From: Saccharicrinis sp963677345
GTDB lineage: Bacteria; Bacteroidota; Bacteroidia; Bacteroidales; Marinilabiliaceae
Direction: 5' to 3'
Length of the DNA stretch: 64,000 nt
Assembly: GCA_963677345.2 (NCBI GenBank)
Contig: CAXXLC010000018.1
Location: forward strand, 62,001-126,000
The notes under the pieces are model-generated. The model was not told the origin of the DNA. It saw only the letters and a program-made list of their open reading frames with translations, and ran no database searches. Shown here one piece after another: positions 36,034 to 44,982 of the stretch. Every line of letters begins with the position of its first letter. Within the stretch, counting starts at the first letter, position 1. The position numbers and the translations under genes were made by a program.

Positions 36034-36510
36034 CTACAATAATTTTTCCTTTAAACCAGGAATAAATAATGATAAAACTTCAATTATGTGTCCTTTTGAT
36101 ATCCCTTCTCTGTTAATTAATAAGATAGTGTCATCTCCCGCTATGGTTCCTAATATTTCGTAGGGATCATGACTGTCGATTACAGAAGCAATACTATTAG
36201 CAAATCCGGGTCTGGTTTTTATAACAGCCATATTTCCTGAAAAATCAATGGATTCTACTCCTGAAACAGGAAAGTCTTCATGTACTTCTTCACTCATTTT
36301 GGCTAACCCTTGTGGTAACTCATATACATACCCAAGGTCAGTGTGCGGTATTTTAGCTACTTTCAAAAACTTTAAGTCACGTGAAAGTGTAGCCTGTGTA
36401 GTCATAAATCCTTCTTTTTCAAGAAGTGATAATAACTCTTCCTGGCTGCTTACACTTTGCCTGCTGATAATGTTTTTTATGGTAGCTAAACGCTGCGTTT
36501 TGACCTTCAT
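36034..36510 (-). CDS. argR: Arginine repressor
   Basis: ArgR senses arginine and controls the cluster. The N-terminal winged helix (about 1-70) includes ISRQSVSSQEELLSLL and TTQATLSRDLKFL, the recognition helix motif; the C-terminal domain (about 85-158) has the hexamerisation and arginine-binding segment ending VIDSHDPYEILGTIAGDDTIL. I chose the ATG at 36510 because an upstream TTG (36525) would lie at or before the predicted transcript start. The promoter and two ARG boxes overlap the start region, which predicts autoregulation. Confidence 0.95.
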   Translation of the reverse strand: MKVKTQRLATIKNIISRQSVSSQEELLSLLEKEGFMTTQATLSRDLKFLKVAKIPHTDLGYVYELPQGLAKMSEEVHEDFPVSGVESIDFSGNMAVIKTRPGFANSIASVIDSHDPYEILGTIAGDDTILLINREGISKGHIIEVLSLFIPGLKEKLL

Positions 36511-36564
36511 TGTATAAATATTCAATTACAATGCAAAAATATTCACTTTTTTAAAATAATCAAA
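36511..36564 (-). promoter_or_regulatory. argR promoter with tandem ARG boxes
   Basis: On the minus strand TTTG (36561-36564), 19 bases, then TATTTTTG (36534-36541) match the Bacteroidota promoter fully. Two ARG-box cores lie here: 36511-36524 (TGTATAAATATTCA, full match to TGNATWWWWATNCA) and 36532-36545 (TGCAAAAATATTCA, one mismatch). They are exactly 21 bases apart, the spacing of ARG-box pairs in enterobacteria. The second overlaps the -7 element and the first abuts the argR start codon. Confidence 0.75.
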
Positions 36565-36584
36565 AGAAATTTGTAAAATATTTG

Positions 36585-36592
36585 TATTTTTG
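36585..36592 (+). promoter_or_regulatory. Candidate -7 element for carB
   Basis: TATTTTTG matches TAnnTTTG and would start transcription near 36600, giving a leader of about 190 bases before carB. No TTTG lies at 19-21 bases upstream; the nearest (36570-36573) is only 11 bases away. Confidence 0.5.
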
Positions 36593-36713
36593 CAGCCGAA
36601 ATGAATCCTGAAAAAGTATAAAACGTACTAATATCCAAAGATTAGAGCTGAGGTTTATCGGTAGAACTAAGGATTGTTAACGTATAATAACGATAGAAAA
36701 GGATAGGTAAAGT

Positions 36714-36746
36714 AAAATCAGATAGAATTTTTTTCTGATTTTTTTT
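36714..36746 (+). terminator. Intrinsic terminator or attenuator in the carB leader
   Basis: A 9-bp stem pairs 36714-36722 with 36734-36742 around an 11-base T-rich loop, and a T run continues to 36746. It lies between the predicted carB promoter and the carB start at 36791. It could end a small leader RNA of about 150 bases or attenuate carB. A six-codon frame (MNPEKV, 36601-36621) opens the leader. Confidence 0.6.
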
Positions 36747-36790
36747 GTATAAGAATACATTACATCAATTTCAATATAAGCCAGTAAAAC

Positions 36791-39700
36791 ATGAATAAAG
36801 ACATTAAGAAAGTAGTAATACTTGGATCAGGTGCGCTTAAGATCGGTGAAGCGGGAGAATTTGATTATTCCGGATCTCAGGCTCTAAAAGCTTTAAAGGA
36901 AGAAGGCATAGAGACTGTATTAGTAAATCCTAATATTGCTACTGTACAGACATCAGATAAAATTGCTGATAAAATTTATTTTTTGCCTGTAACGCCTTAT
37001 TTTGTTGAGGAGGTAATAAAAAAAGAAAAGCCTGATGGTATTCTATTGGCTTTTGGAGGACAAACAGCATTAAATTGTGGTACTAAACTTTATGAAACAG
37101 GAGTTCTTGAAAAATATGATCTTCAGGTACTAGGTACTCCGGTTCAGGCAATTATCAATACAGAAGACCGGGAGATATTTGCCAATAAACTTAAGGAAAT
37201 TGATGTTAAAACACCTATCAGTCTTGCTGTAACTTCAGTTGAAGAGGCTGTTAAAGCATCTGAAAAAATTGGATTCCCAATTATTGTTAGAGCAGCTTAT
37301 ACTCTTGGCGGAATGGGAAGCGGGTTTTGTAATAATACAGAAGAGTTGATCGCTCGCGCGGAAAACGCTTTTTCTTATTCAAACCAGATTTTGGTTGAGG
37401 AGTCGTTGAAGGGATGGAAAGAGGTTGAGTACGAAGTGGTACGTGATAAGTATAATAACTGTATTACCGTGTGTAATATGGAAAACTTTGATCCGCTTGG
37501 TATTCATACCGGAGAAAGTATCGTTGTGGCACCTTCTCAGACACTTTCAAACTCCGAATATCATAAGTTACGTGAATTAGCCATTAAGATTATTCGTCAT
37601 ATCGGTGTTGTTGGTGAGTGTAATGTTCAATATGCTTTAGATCCAAATTCTGAAGATTATCGTGTGATTGAGGTTAATGCCCGTTTGTCTCGTTCCAGTG
37701 CATTAGCGTCTAAAGCTACAGGTTACCCTTTGGCTTTTGTTGCTGCTAAATTAGGTTTAGGTTATGGCTTACATGAGCTTAAAAACTCAGTAACTAAAGT
37801 AACTTCTACATTCTTTGAACCAGCATTGGATTATGTAGTATGTAAGATTCCTCGTTGGGATTTAAATAAATTTAATGGTGTTAGCAAGCAGATTGGTTCA
37901 AGTATGAAATCTGTTGGTGAAATCATGTCTATTGGTCGTACATTTGAAGAGGCTATCCAAAAAGGACTTCGTATGATTGGTCAGGGAATGCATGGTTTTG
38001 TTGCTAATCAGCCATTAAAAGGAATTGATGTAAAAACTGAGCTTGCTGAACCAACAGATCAACGTATTTATGCTATTGCTGAGGCTTTTGAAAACGGAAT
38101 GACTGTTGAAGAAATTCATGAGCTAAGTAAAATTGACCACTGGTTCCTGGAAAAACTTAAAAATATCAGTGATATAGAATCTGAACTTAAGAAATTTAAT
38201 AGCCTGGATGATGTATCCAATGATTTATTAAGACAAGCTAAGCGTTCGGGTTTTTCAGATTTCCAGGTAGCTCGTTGTGTATTCAAGAGTACAAGTGAAG
38301 TGATTAGTGATGACTTGTTAAAAGTTAGAGCTGAGCGTAAAAAGCGTAATATTTTACCTGTTGTTAAACAGATCGATACTATGGCTGGTGAGTTTCCTGC
38401 TCAAATCAACTATTTGTATATGACTTATAGTGGAACTGAGCATGATATTGATTATGTAGATGATGGTAAATCGGTTATTGTACTTGGTAGTGGAGCTTAT
38501 CGTATTGGTAGTTCTGTTGAGTTCGACTGGTGTAGTGTAAATGCGCTGAATACAATCAGGGATCAAAAGTATCGTTCTATTATGATTAATTATAATCCTG
38601 AAACGGTAAGTACGGATTATGATGTTTGTGATCGTTTGTATTTTGATGAGCTTACTTTCGAGAGAGTATTGGATGTGATTGACCTTGAAACACCTAAAGG
38701 TGTAATTGTTTCGGTAGGAGGTCAGATTCCTAATAACCTGGCGATGAAACTACATCATCAAAATGTACCTATATTAGGAACATCACCTGAAAATATTGAT
38801 AATGCAGAGAACCGTCAGAAGTTCTCATCTATGCTTGATAGCTTAAATATTGACCAGCCTCGTTGGAGTGAATTAACTTCGGTTGAAGATATCTTTACAT
38901 TTGTTGATGAGGTGGGTTTCCCTGTTTTGGTTCGTCCTAGTTATGTGCTTTCTGGTGCAGCCATGAACGTGGTAAGTAATAAGGATGAATTAGAACATTT
39001 CTTAACTTTAGCGGCTAATGTTTCAAAAGAGTATCCGGTAGTAGTTTCTGAGTTTATTGAAGAGGCTAAGGAGATAGAAGTTGATGCAGTTGCAAAAAAT
39101 GGGGAAGTAATTGCCTATGCAATTTCAGAACACGTTGAGTTTGCCGGTGTACACTCCGGAGATGCAACTATCGTATTCCCGCCTCAAAAACTGTATATCG
39201 AAACAATGCGCCGTGTTAAAAAGATTGCCAGAGAAATTGCAAAAGCATTAAATATCTCAGGTCCTTTTAATATGCAGTTGTTAGGAAAAAATAATGAGCT
39301 TAAGGTTATCGAGTGTAACTTAAGAGCTTCACGTAGTTTCCCGTTTGTTTCTAAAATACTTAAGGTGAATTTGATTGACCTTGCTACACAGGTAATGTTG
39401 GGAATGGATGTTCAAAAACCAAATAAAAACTTATTTGACCTTGATTGTGTTGGTATTAAAGCTCCTCAGTTCTCCTTTGCTCGTTTAGCAAAAGCTGACC
39501 CGGTTTTAGGTGTTGATATGTCATCAACTGGTGAGGTAGGATGTATTGGAGATAACTTTGATGAGGCCATATTAAATTCAATGTTGTCGGTTGGTTACTC
39601 GATACCTAAAAAGAATATTTTAATTTCTTCAGGTCCTTTAAGGTCAAAAATGGAGTTGCTTAAAGCAGCCAGGTTGTTAAAAGATAATGGTTACAATATC

Positions 39701-40015
39701 TTTGCCACCGGAGGTACTCATAAGTTCTTTGCCGAAAATGGTGTGGAAACGACTCATATATACTGGCCAAGTGAACCTGATCAACATCCGAATTCTTTGG
39801 AAATGATTCGTGAAAAACAAATTGATTTAGTGGTGAATATCCCTAAAAACTTAAGCAAAAACGAGTTGAAAAACGGATATAAAATTCGTCGTAGTGCTAT
39901 CGACTTTAATATTCCGTTGATTACAAATGCTCGTTTGGCCAGTGCATTTATTCAGGCATTTTGTAAGATAGGTATAGAGGATATTAAAATTAAGAGCTGG
40001 GCTGAATACAAGTAA
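36791..40015 (+). CDS. carB: Carbamoyl-phosphate synthase large chain
   Basis: CarB makes carbamoyl phosphate from bicarbonate, two ATP and ammonia from CarA. Two homologous ATP-grasp halves are visible: the first begins VVILGSGALKIGEAGEFDYS and has RAAYTLGGMGSG, the second begins VIVLGSGAYRIGSSVEFDW near residue 560 and has RPSYVLSGAAM. A C-terminal MGS-like domain (about 935-1074; LKDNGYNIFATGGTHKF) is the allosteric part. Length 1074 aa is full. It diverges from argR and is separated from carA by 15 kb. Confidence 0.98.
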   Translation: MNKDIKKVVILGSGALKIGEAGEFDYSGSQALKALKEEGIETVLVNPNIATVQTSDKIADKIYFLPVTPYFVEEVIKKEKPDGILLAFGGQTALNCGTKLYETGVLEKYDLQVLGTPVQAIINTEDREIFANKLKEIDVKTPISLAVTSVEEAVKASEKIGFPIIVRAAYTLGGMGSGFCNNTEELIARAENAFSYSNQILVEESLKGWKEVEYEVVRDKYNNCITVCNMENFDPLGIHTGESIVVAPSQTLSNSEYHKLRELAIKIIRHIGVVGECNVQYALDPNSEDYRVIEVNARLSRSSALASKATGYPLAFVAAKLGLGYGLHELKNSVTKVTSTFFEPALDYVVCKIPRWDLNKFNGVSKQIGSSMKSVGEIMSIGRTFEEAIQKGLRMIGQGMHGFVANQPLKGIDVKTELAEPTDQRIYAIAEAFENGMTVEEIHELSKIDHWFLEKLKNISDIESELKKFNSLDDVSNDLLRQAKRSGFSDFQVARCVFKSTSEVISDDLLKVRAERKKRNILPVVKQIDTMAGEFPAQINYLYMTYSGTEHDIDYVDDGKSVIVLGSGAYRIGSSVEFDWCSVNALNTIRDQKYRSIMINYNPETVSTDYDVCDRLYFDELTFERVLDVIDLETPKGVIVSVGGQIPNNLAMKLHHQNVPILGTSPENIDNAENRQKFSSMLDSLNIDQPRWSELTSVEDIFTFVDEVGFPVLVRPSYVLSGAAMNVVSNKDELEHFLTLAANVSKEYPVVVSEFIEEAKEIEVDAVAKNGEVIAYAISEHVEFAGVHSGDATIVFPPQKLYIETMRRVKKIAREIAKALNISGPFNMQLLGKNNELKVIECNLRASRSFPFVSKILKVNLIDLATQVMLGMDVQKPNKNLFDLDCVGIKAPQFSFARLAKADPVLGVDMSSTGEVGCIGDNFDEAILNSMLSVGYSIPKKNILISSGPLRSKMELLKAARLLKDNGYNIFATGGTHKFFAENGVETTHIYWPSEPDQHPNSLEMIREKQIDLVVNIPKNLSKNELKNGYKIRRSAIDFNIPLITNARLASAFIQAFCKIGIEDIKIKSWAEYK

Positions 40016-40043
40016 TTATATTGTAATTAGATATTAACGTTTT

Positions 40044-40079
40044 AAAGCCGTTGGGAGTTTTCTCAATGGCTTTATTTTT
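40044..40079 (+). terminator. Rho-independent terminator of carB
   Basis: A 12-bp stem with two G:U pairs (40044-40055 with 40062-40073) is followed by ATTTTTG, 28 bases after the carB stop. The same T run overlaps a TATTTTTG (40073-40080) that could be the -7 element for the next gene. Confidence 0.75.
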
Positions 40080-40138
40080 GTATATAGACAAAATCTCCAT
40101 AAGATTTGTTATTTTCGGGTCGTTGAAAAATTAAAAGC

Positions 40139-41260
40139 ATGAAGATGATGTCTACAAGATTAGTTTTATTTGTTACCGGGTTAATTCTATTTTATACAAC
40201 AGCTAATGCTCAGGATAACTTCGAGTTTGAATCCTTTTTTGAACTTAAAAATACGCCTGTTAAAAACCAGGGTAGAACGGGTACCTGCTGGGCTTTTAGT
40301 ACTACATCTTTTGTTGAGAGCGAAATCATGAGAATGGGAGGGCCTGAGCTGGATTTGTCAGAAATGTATTTTGTTAATTTTGTGTATCAGCAAAAAGCTC
40401 GAAATTATGTGATGTACCATGGTTTGACTAACTTTAGTCAGGGAGGACAGGCGCATGATGTTTTTAATGTTATTGCCAGGCATGGTTTTGTTCCTGAAAG
40501 TGATTTTACAGGCCTCAAAGATTCAGCCTCGGTGCACAATCATCGCGAATTGGAAATCACAATGAAGGGGGTTTTGGATAATTATATGAAGCAAAAGAAT
40601 GCCACGCCTTCAGAACTTTGGTTTACTAATATTCAAACTACTCTTGAAAATTATTTGGGTCGGGTGCCTGCTCAAACCATATTTAATAAAAGAACATATA
40701 GCCCTGTTGACTTTGCTTCGGGATTAGGGATTGATAAAGACAATTATGTGGAGTTTACTTCTTATACTCATCATCCATTTTATGAACAATTTGATCTAGA
40801 AGTGCCTGATAACTGGTCGCATGACAGGTATGTTAACCTTCCTGTAGATCAGCTGATTGAATTGATGAAAAATGCCATTCAAAATGGATATAGCATATTG
40901 TGGGATGGAGATGTTTCAGATCCTTTCTTTTCGCATAAAGAAGGTGTGGCTATTGTTCCTGTCGACGCCTCAAAGGGCTTTGTACCTCAGGACGAAGTTT
41001 ATGTAACACAGGAGGCACGTCAAAAAGCGTTTATGTCATGGAAAGCAACCGACGATCATTTAATGCATATCGTTGGAATTGTTAAAGATCAGAATGGAAC
41101 TTTATATTTTAAAACTAAAAATAGCTGGGGTGCTGATAGTAATAAATACGGGGGGTATTTATATATGTCGGAAGCCTATGTGCGTATGAATACTATTGCC
41201 ATCATGTTGAACAAACAGGCTATTGGGAAAGAACTTTCAAAAACCCTGTTTAAAAAATGA
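40139..41260 (+). CDS. Secreted C1-family cysteine peptidase (bleomycin hydrolase-like)
   Basis: A signal peptide of about 24 residues ends at TANA-QD, so the protein is exported. The papain-like catalytic set is visible: Gln44 and Cys50 in KNQGRTGTCWAFS, His310 in DDHLMHIVGI and Asn328 in KTKNSWG. The short form and arrangement fit the C1B (aminopeptidase C / bleomycin hydrolase) group that is common as secreted proteases in Bacteroidota. Length 373 aa. Its stop overlaps the start of the HD gene by four bases. Confidence 0.92.
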   Translation: MKMMSTRLVLFVTGLILFYTTANAQDNFEFESFFELKNTPVKNQGRTGTCWAFSTTSFVESEIMRMGGPELDLSEMYFVNFVYQQKARNYVMYHGLTNFSQGGQAHDVFNVIARHGFVPESDFTGLKDSASVHNHRELEITMKGVLDNYMKQKNATPSELWFTNIQTTLENYLGRVPAQTIFNKRTYSPVDFASGLGIDKDNYVEFTSYTHHPFYEQFDLEVPDNWSHDRYVNLPVDQLIELMKNAIQNGYSILWDGDVSDPFFSHKEGVAIVPVDASKGFVPQDEVYVTQEARQKAFMSWKATDDHLMHIVGIVKDQNGTLYFKTKNSWGADSNKYGGYLYMSEAYVRMNTIAIMLNKQAIGKELSKTLFKK

Positions 41261-41922
41261 GTGAAGATCAGTTAACGTATCTGAAGCAGATTAAGAGTTA
41301 TGTAGCTGATAAAATGGAATCGGTAGATGCGGGTCACAATTTTAGCCACATTCAGCGGGTGGTGCATAATGCTCTTGAAATCAATTTAAAAGAAAAGGCT
41401 GATGGTTTCTTTGTTGAAGCAGGAGCTCTGCTTCATGATGTTGCTGATGATAAGTTGTTTGACAAACTGGAGGCTGAAAAAGAGCTAAAATGTTTTCTGA
41501 ATAAAATAGGTGTATCCACTGATGCTATAAACAGAATATTATGTATTATAGAAGTGGTGTCATTTGGTAAAGAGTTTGATAATAAAAAGGAACTCAACCC
41601 AGAGCAAAAGGTTGTTTGTGATGCTGATCGCTTAGATGCTATGGGAGCTGTTGGTATTGCAAGAACTTTTCATTACGGGGGAAGTAAAAATCGTGAGTTA
41701 TTTAATAAGGATATTCCACCTCGTAAATATCAATCATCTAAAGAATACAGAAATAGTAATAGTCCTACAATTAATCATTTTTATGAGAAGCTGCTACTGT
41801 TAAAAGATAAAATGCAAACTGATACTGGTAAAGCAATGGCTATGGATCGTCATCGTTTTATGCTGGAGTATTTAAAACAGTTTTATCGTGAAACAGGAGT
41901 AAAAGGATGGTCTGAATTCTAA
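41257..41922 (+). CDS. HD-domain phosphohydrolase (YedJ/YpgQ-like)
   Basis: The protein has the HD metal motif arranged as H (GHNFSHIQRV), HD (ALLHDVADDK) and D (CDADRLDAMGAVGIART), as in the uncharacterised YedJ/YpgQ group of small HD hydrolases, some of which act on nucleotides. Length 221 aa. It is translationally coupled with the peptidase gene (ATGA overlap), though the two products should be in different compartments. The substrate is not predictable. Confidence 0.9.
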   Translation: MSEDQLTYLKQIKSYVADKMESVDAGHNFSHIQRVVHNALEINLKEKADGFFVEAGALLHDVADDKLFDKLEAEKELKCFLNKIGVSTDAINRILCIIEVVSFGKEFDNKKELNPEQKVVCDADRLDAMGAVGIARTFHYGGSKNRELFNKDIPPRKYQSSKEYRNSNSPTINHFYEKLLLLKDKMQTDTGKAMAMDRHRFMLEYLKQFYRETGVKGWSEF

Positions 41923-41988
41923 AATTTTAATCGAACTCAGGTTCATTGAGAACAACACACAAATATAATTAACACAAAGCAATCTTGA

Positions 41989-44388
41989 ATGGCTGTAAAA
42001 AAACAAGCAACATATAACTCAAAAAATAAAAAAAATACTGTAAAAAATAAAAAAAAGTACACTCGACTCGTATTGTGGTCTCTTAAAGGGATTGGAGGAC
42101 TGTTAAGTGTGATTTTTATATTTTTACTGTTTGTTTATCTTGGAGTTTTTGGTAGGTTACCATCTTTTGATGAGTTAAAAAAGATTGATAATGATGTAGC
42201 TTCGGAAGTATATACCGAAGATGGTGTTTTAATGGGCAAGTATTACCATCAAAACCGGATGAGTATTGACAATAAAGTCATTTCTAAACATGCTGTGAAT
42301 GCTTTGGTGGCTACAGAAGATAAACGCTTCTTTACTCACAAGGGTTTTGATATTATTAGCCTGGGCAGGGTTGTGTTCCGTACTATTTTATTGAGAGATA
42401 AGGCTCAGGGTGGAGGGAGTACCATAAGCCAGCAATTGGCTAAAAACCTGTTCCCGCGTAAAAAATACGGTCCTCTTTCCATGGTGGTTAACAAGTCGCG
42501 TGAAATATTTATAGCCTCCCGTTTAGAAAAAGTTTATACTAAAGAGCAGATTTTGAATCTGTATTTAAATACCGTTCCTTTTGGTGAGGATGTATATGGT
42601 ATTGAAGCTGCCTCCATGCGCTTTTTCAGTAAGCACTCATCTCAATTAAAACCCAATGAAGCAGCGGTGTTAATAGGTATGCTTGCTGCTAATACAGCTT
42701 ATAATCCGCGTATTAATCCGGACCGTTCCAAAACAAGAAGAAATATTGTTTTAGCAAGAATGGAAGAGTTCGGGTTTTTAAGTGCTAAAGAGTTGCAGCA
42801 ATATACAAGTTCAGATCTCGATATTCATTATCATAAAATAGATCATAATACAGGCATTGCTCCCTACTTCAGGGAAATAGTGCGCAAAGAGGTTGAGGAG
42901 ATACTTGAGGATAAATATGGTGATTATTATGATATTTATCGTGATGGGTTAAAAATTTATACTACAATAGATCCCACTCTTCAAAAGTATGCCGATGAAG
43001 CCGTGCAGAAACATATGGCTTCGTTACAAAATGAATTTAAATACCATTGGTTAAATAAAGATCCTTGGAAAAATCATCCTGCAGTATTTAATAATGCATT
43101 GCACTCATCCCGAAGATATAAGGTTTTAAAAGCTCAGGGGAAAACGGATGATGAGATTATGGTAGAAATGAAGAGGTTAACAAGGATGAATGTCTTTGCT
43201 TATCCTGATGAAAAAGAAGTGAATCTTTCGCCTGTTGATTCTATCAAGCATTATTTAAAGATTTTAAATACAGGTTTTATGGTGATGAATCCCAAAAATG
43301 GTAAAGTGTTAGCCTGGGTTGGAGGTGTGAATCATAAATATTTTCAATATGATCATGTAACGGCACGTCGTCAGGTTGGCTCCACTTTTAAACCTATCGT
43401 GTATGCTGCTGCTTTAATGGATGGGATGAGTCCTTGTGATTATATTTCTAACGAACGCAGGGTTTATGAAGATTATCAGGATTGGTCACCTGCCAATGCT
43501 GATGGGGATCATACAGGTTATTATTCTTTAAAAGGTGGTTTAACCAATTCGGTGAATACCATCACAGCCGAAATTATGATTGAAACAGGCGTGGATAAAG
43601 TAATGAGTTTGGCCGAAAATATGGGTGTTAAATCCAAACTGCCCGCTGTGCCTTCTATTAGCCTGGGAACAGGAACCATTTCTTTGGAAGAGATGCTTAC
43701 TGTTTATTCTTGCTTTGCCAATAAGGGAGTAAAAAAGGAACCTTATGGTATTGTTCGTATTGAAGATAGTATGGGTAAGGTACTTTATCAACGGGAGGCT
43801 GATGAGGATGAGGAAAGAGTATTGGATGAAAAAACCGCCGGGTTGATGAATTATATGCTTCAGGGTGTTATAAAAAATGGTACAGGAAGGGGATTAAGAT
43901 CAACCTATCGGTTAACAAGTGATATTGCCGGTAAAACGGGTACAACGCAGGATAATGCTGATGGATGGTTTATTGGTTTTACGCCTGAATTACTGGCTGG
44001 TGCATGGGTGGGTGCAGAAAGTCCTGTGGTTCATTTCAGAACTACAGCGTTGGGACAGGGGGCACATATGGCCCTGCCAATTTATGGCCTGTTTATGCAA
44101 AAGGTTGAACGTGACCCTAAATACAGAAAGTATACAAGAACAAATTTCCCTGCGTTAAATTCTGATATGAGGGCAATGGTCGATTGCGCAGATTTCTCTA
44201 TTACTGATCCGGATCGATCATTCTTTGACTTGTTTCGTTTTGGTAAAAAATCGCATCCTGATACTACAGGCTTAAAATTATCACCTGAGGATAGAGCAAG
44301 ATATGAAGAACAACAAAAAGAGCAGCGTAGAGAGAAAAGTAAGGGCCTTCTTAATAGAATGAAAGATCTTTTTAGAAGGAAGGATTAG
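41989..44388 (+). CDS. Penicillin-binding protein 1A (bifunctional transglycosylase/transpeptidase)
   Basis: PBP1A polymerises and cross-links peptidoglycan in the periplasm. A lysine-rich cytoplasmic tail precedes one transmembrane helix (about 29-53). The GT51 domain (about 70-250) has catalytic Glu110 in ATEDKRFF and the GGSTISQQLAKNL motif. The transpeptidase domain has Ser465 in STFK (465-468), SVN, and KTGT (649-652). Length 799 aa, ending in a basic tail. An AT-rich gap of nearly 600 bases follows. Confidence 0.96.
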   Translation: MAVKKQATYNSKNKKNTVKNKKKYTRLVLWSLKGIGGLLSVIFIFLLFVYLGVFGRLPSFDELKKIDNDVASEVYTEDGVLMGKYYHQNRMSIDNKVISKHAVNALVATEDKRFFTHKGFDIISLGRVVFRTILLRDKAQGGGSTISQQLAKNLFPRKKYGPLSMVVNKSREIFIASRLEKVYTKEQILNLYLNTVPFGEDVYGIEAASMRFFSKHSSQLKPNEAAVLIGMLAANTAYNPRINPDRSKTRRNIVLARMEEFGFLSAKELQQYTSSDLDIHYHKIDHNTGIAPYFREIVRKEVEEILEDKYGDYYDIYRDGLKIYTTIDPTLQKYADEAVQKHMASLQNEFKYHWLNKDPWKNHPAVFNNALHSSRRYKVLKAQGKTDDEIMVEMKRLTRMNVFAYPDEKEVNLSPVDSIKHYLKILNTGFMVMNPKNGKVLAWVGGVNHKYFQYDHVTARRQVGSTFKPIVYAAALMDGMSPCDYISNERRVYEDYQDWSPANADGDHTGYYSLKGGLTNSVNTITAEIMIETGVDKVMSLAENMGVKSKLPAVPSISLGTGTISLEEMLTVYSCFANKGVKKEPYGIVRIEDSMGKVLYQREADEDEERVLDEKTAGLMNYMLQGVIKNGTGRGLRSTYRLTSDIAGKTGTTQDNADGWFIGFTPELLAGAWVGAESPVVHFRTTALGQGAHMALPIYGLFMQKVERDPKYRKYTRTNFPALNSDMRAMVDCADFSITDPDRSFFDLFRFGKKSHPDTTGLKLSPEDRARYEEQQKEQRREKSKGLLNRMKDLFRRKD

Positions 44389-44504
44389 TTTTAAGTTGTG
44401 CCTTAATGGCCATCTTAATCGTGCTTCTGGTATTCTTAGTTTATATTATTTCAGCCCTGGTTTTCAGTTTTATATTGTCTGATCACAACTTATTTTAGGC
44501 TTTA

Positions 44505-44651
44505 TCGCAAATCTATAGTGTACTTGCAGGGTATAGGTTGTGGTATTGTAGTGACCATTTGTGGGGCATTTGCGAATTATTACAGGAGATGGGTAGACGC
44601 ATTTGCGAAGAGTTTGCGATAAAATGCCATGGATTTGCGATGGATTTGCGA
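44505..44651. repeat. Cluster of TTTGCGA repeats in a gene-free stretch
   Basis: Five direct copies of (AT)TTGCGA occur at 44568-44575, 44601-44608, 44613-44619, 44633-44640 and 44644-44651, with an inverted copy at 44505-44512. The 594-base stretch 44389-44982 between the PBP gene and the DUF6266 gene has no open frame of note. The repeats could be protein-binding sites or the remains of a decayed coding repeat. Confidence 0.65.
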
Positions 44652-44688
44652 AGAATGGAATAAAAGAGTCTCAAAATGACCAAAAACT

Positions 44689-44760
44689 GAATAATTTTTG
44701 GCGAAAACGGGTAAAATTTGAATAATTTTTCCCGAAAACAGCTAAAATTTGAATAATTGC
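44689..44760. repeat. 31-base tandem repeat, about 2.3 copies
   Basis: Copies start at 44689, 44720 and 44751, each opening with GAATAATT. The first two share GAATAATTTTT, then CGAAAAC, then TAAAATTT, and differ at only a few positions; the third is cut short. There are no spacers, so this is a tandem repeat and not a CRISPR array. Confidence 0.75.
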
Positions 44761-44982
44761 CCTCTATTGAACAAAATATTTAAATCTATTTATAGCTTGA
44801 AAAAATTATAGTGTCTGATAAACAGATATATACGAGCTTAAAAAGTCACAGTAAAATTACTGTTATTTTTTTTAAGGATTCTATACTCTACTTTAGTTCA
44901 TATAAAATCGGCCGGTTAATGTTTAACCCGATTCGTCTTTTTAATTGATCAATAAAAAGATGGTTCATAAATATATAAGGTC

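Noticed and set aside
44689..44760. 31-base repeats as a small CRISPR array
   Set aside because: The copies are contiguous without spacers, there are only about 2.3 of them, they are AT-rich and imperfect, and no cas gene is near.
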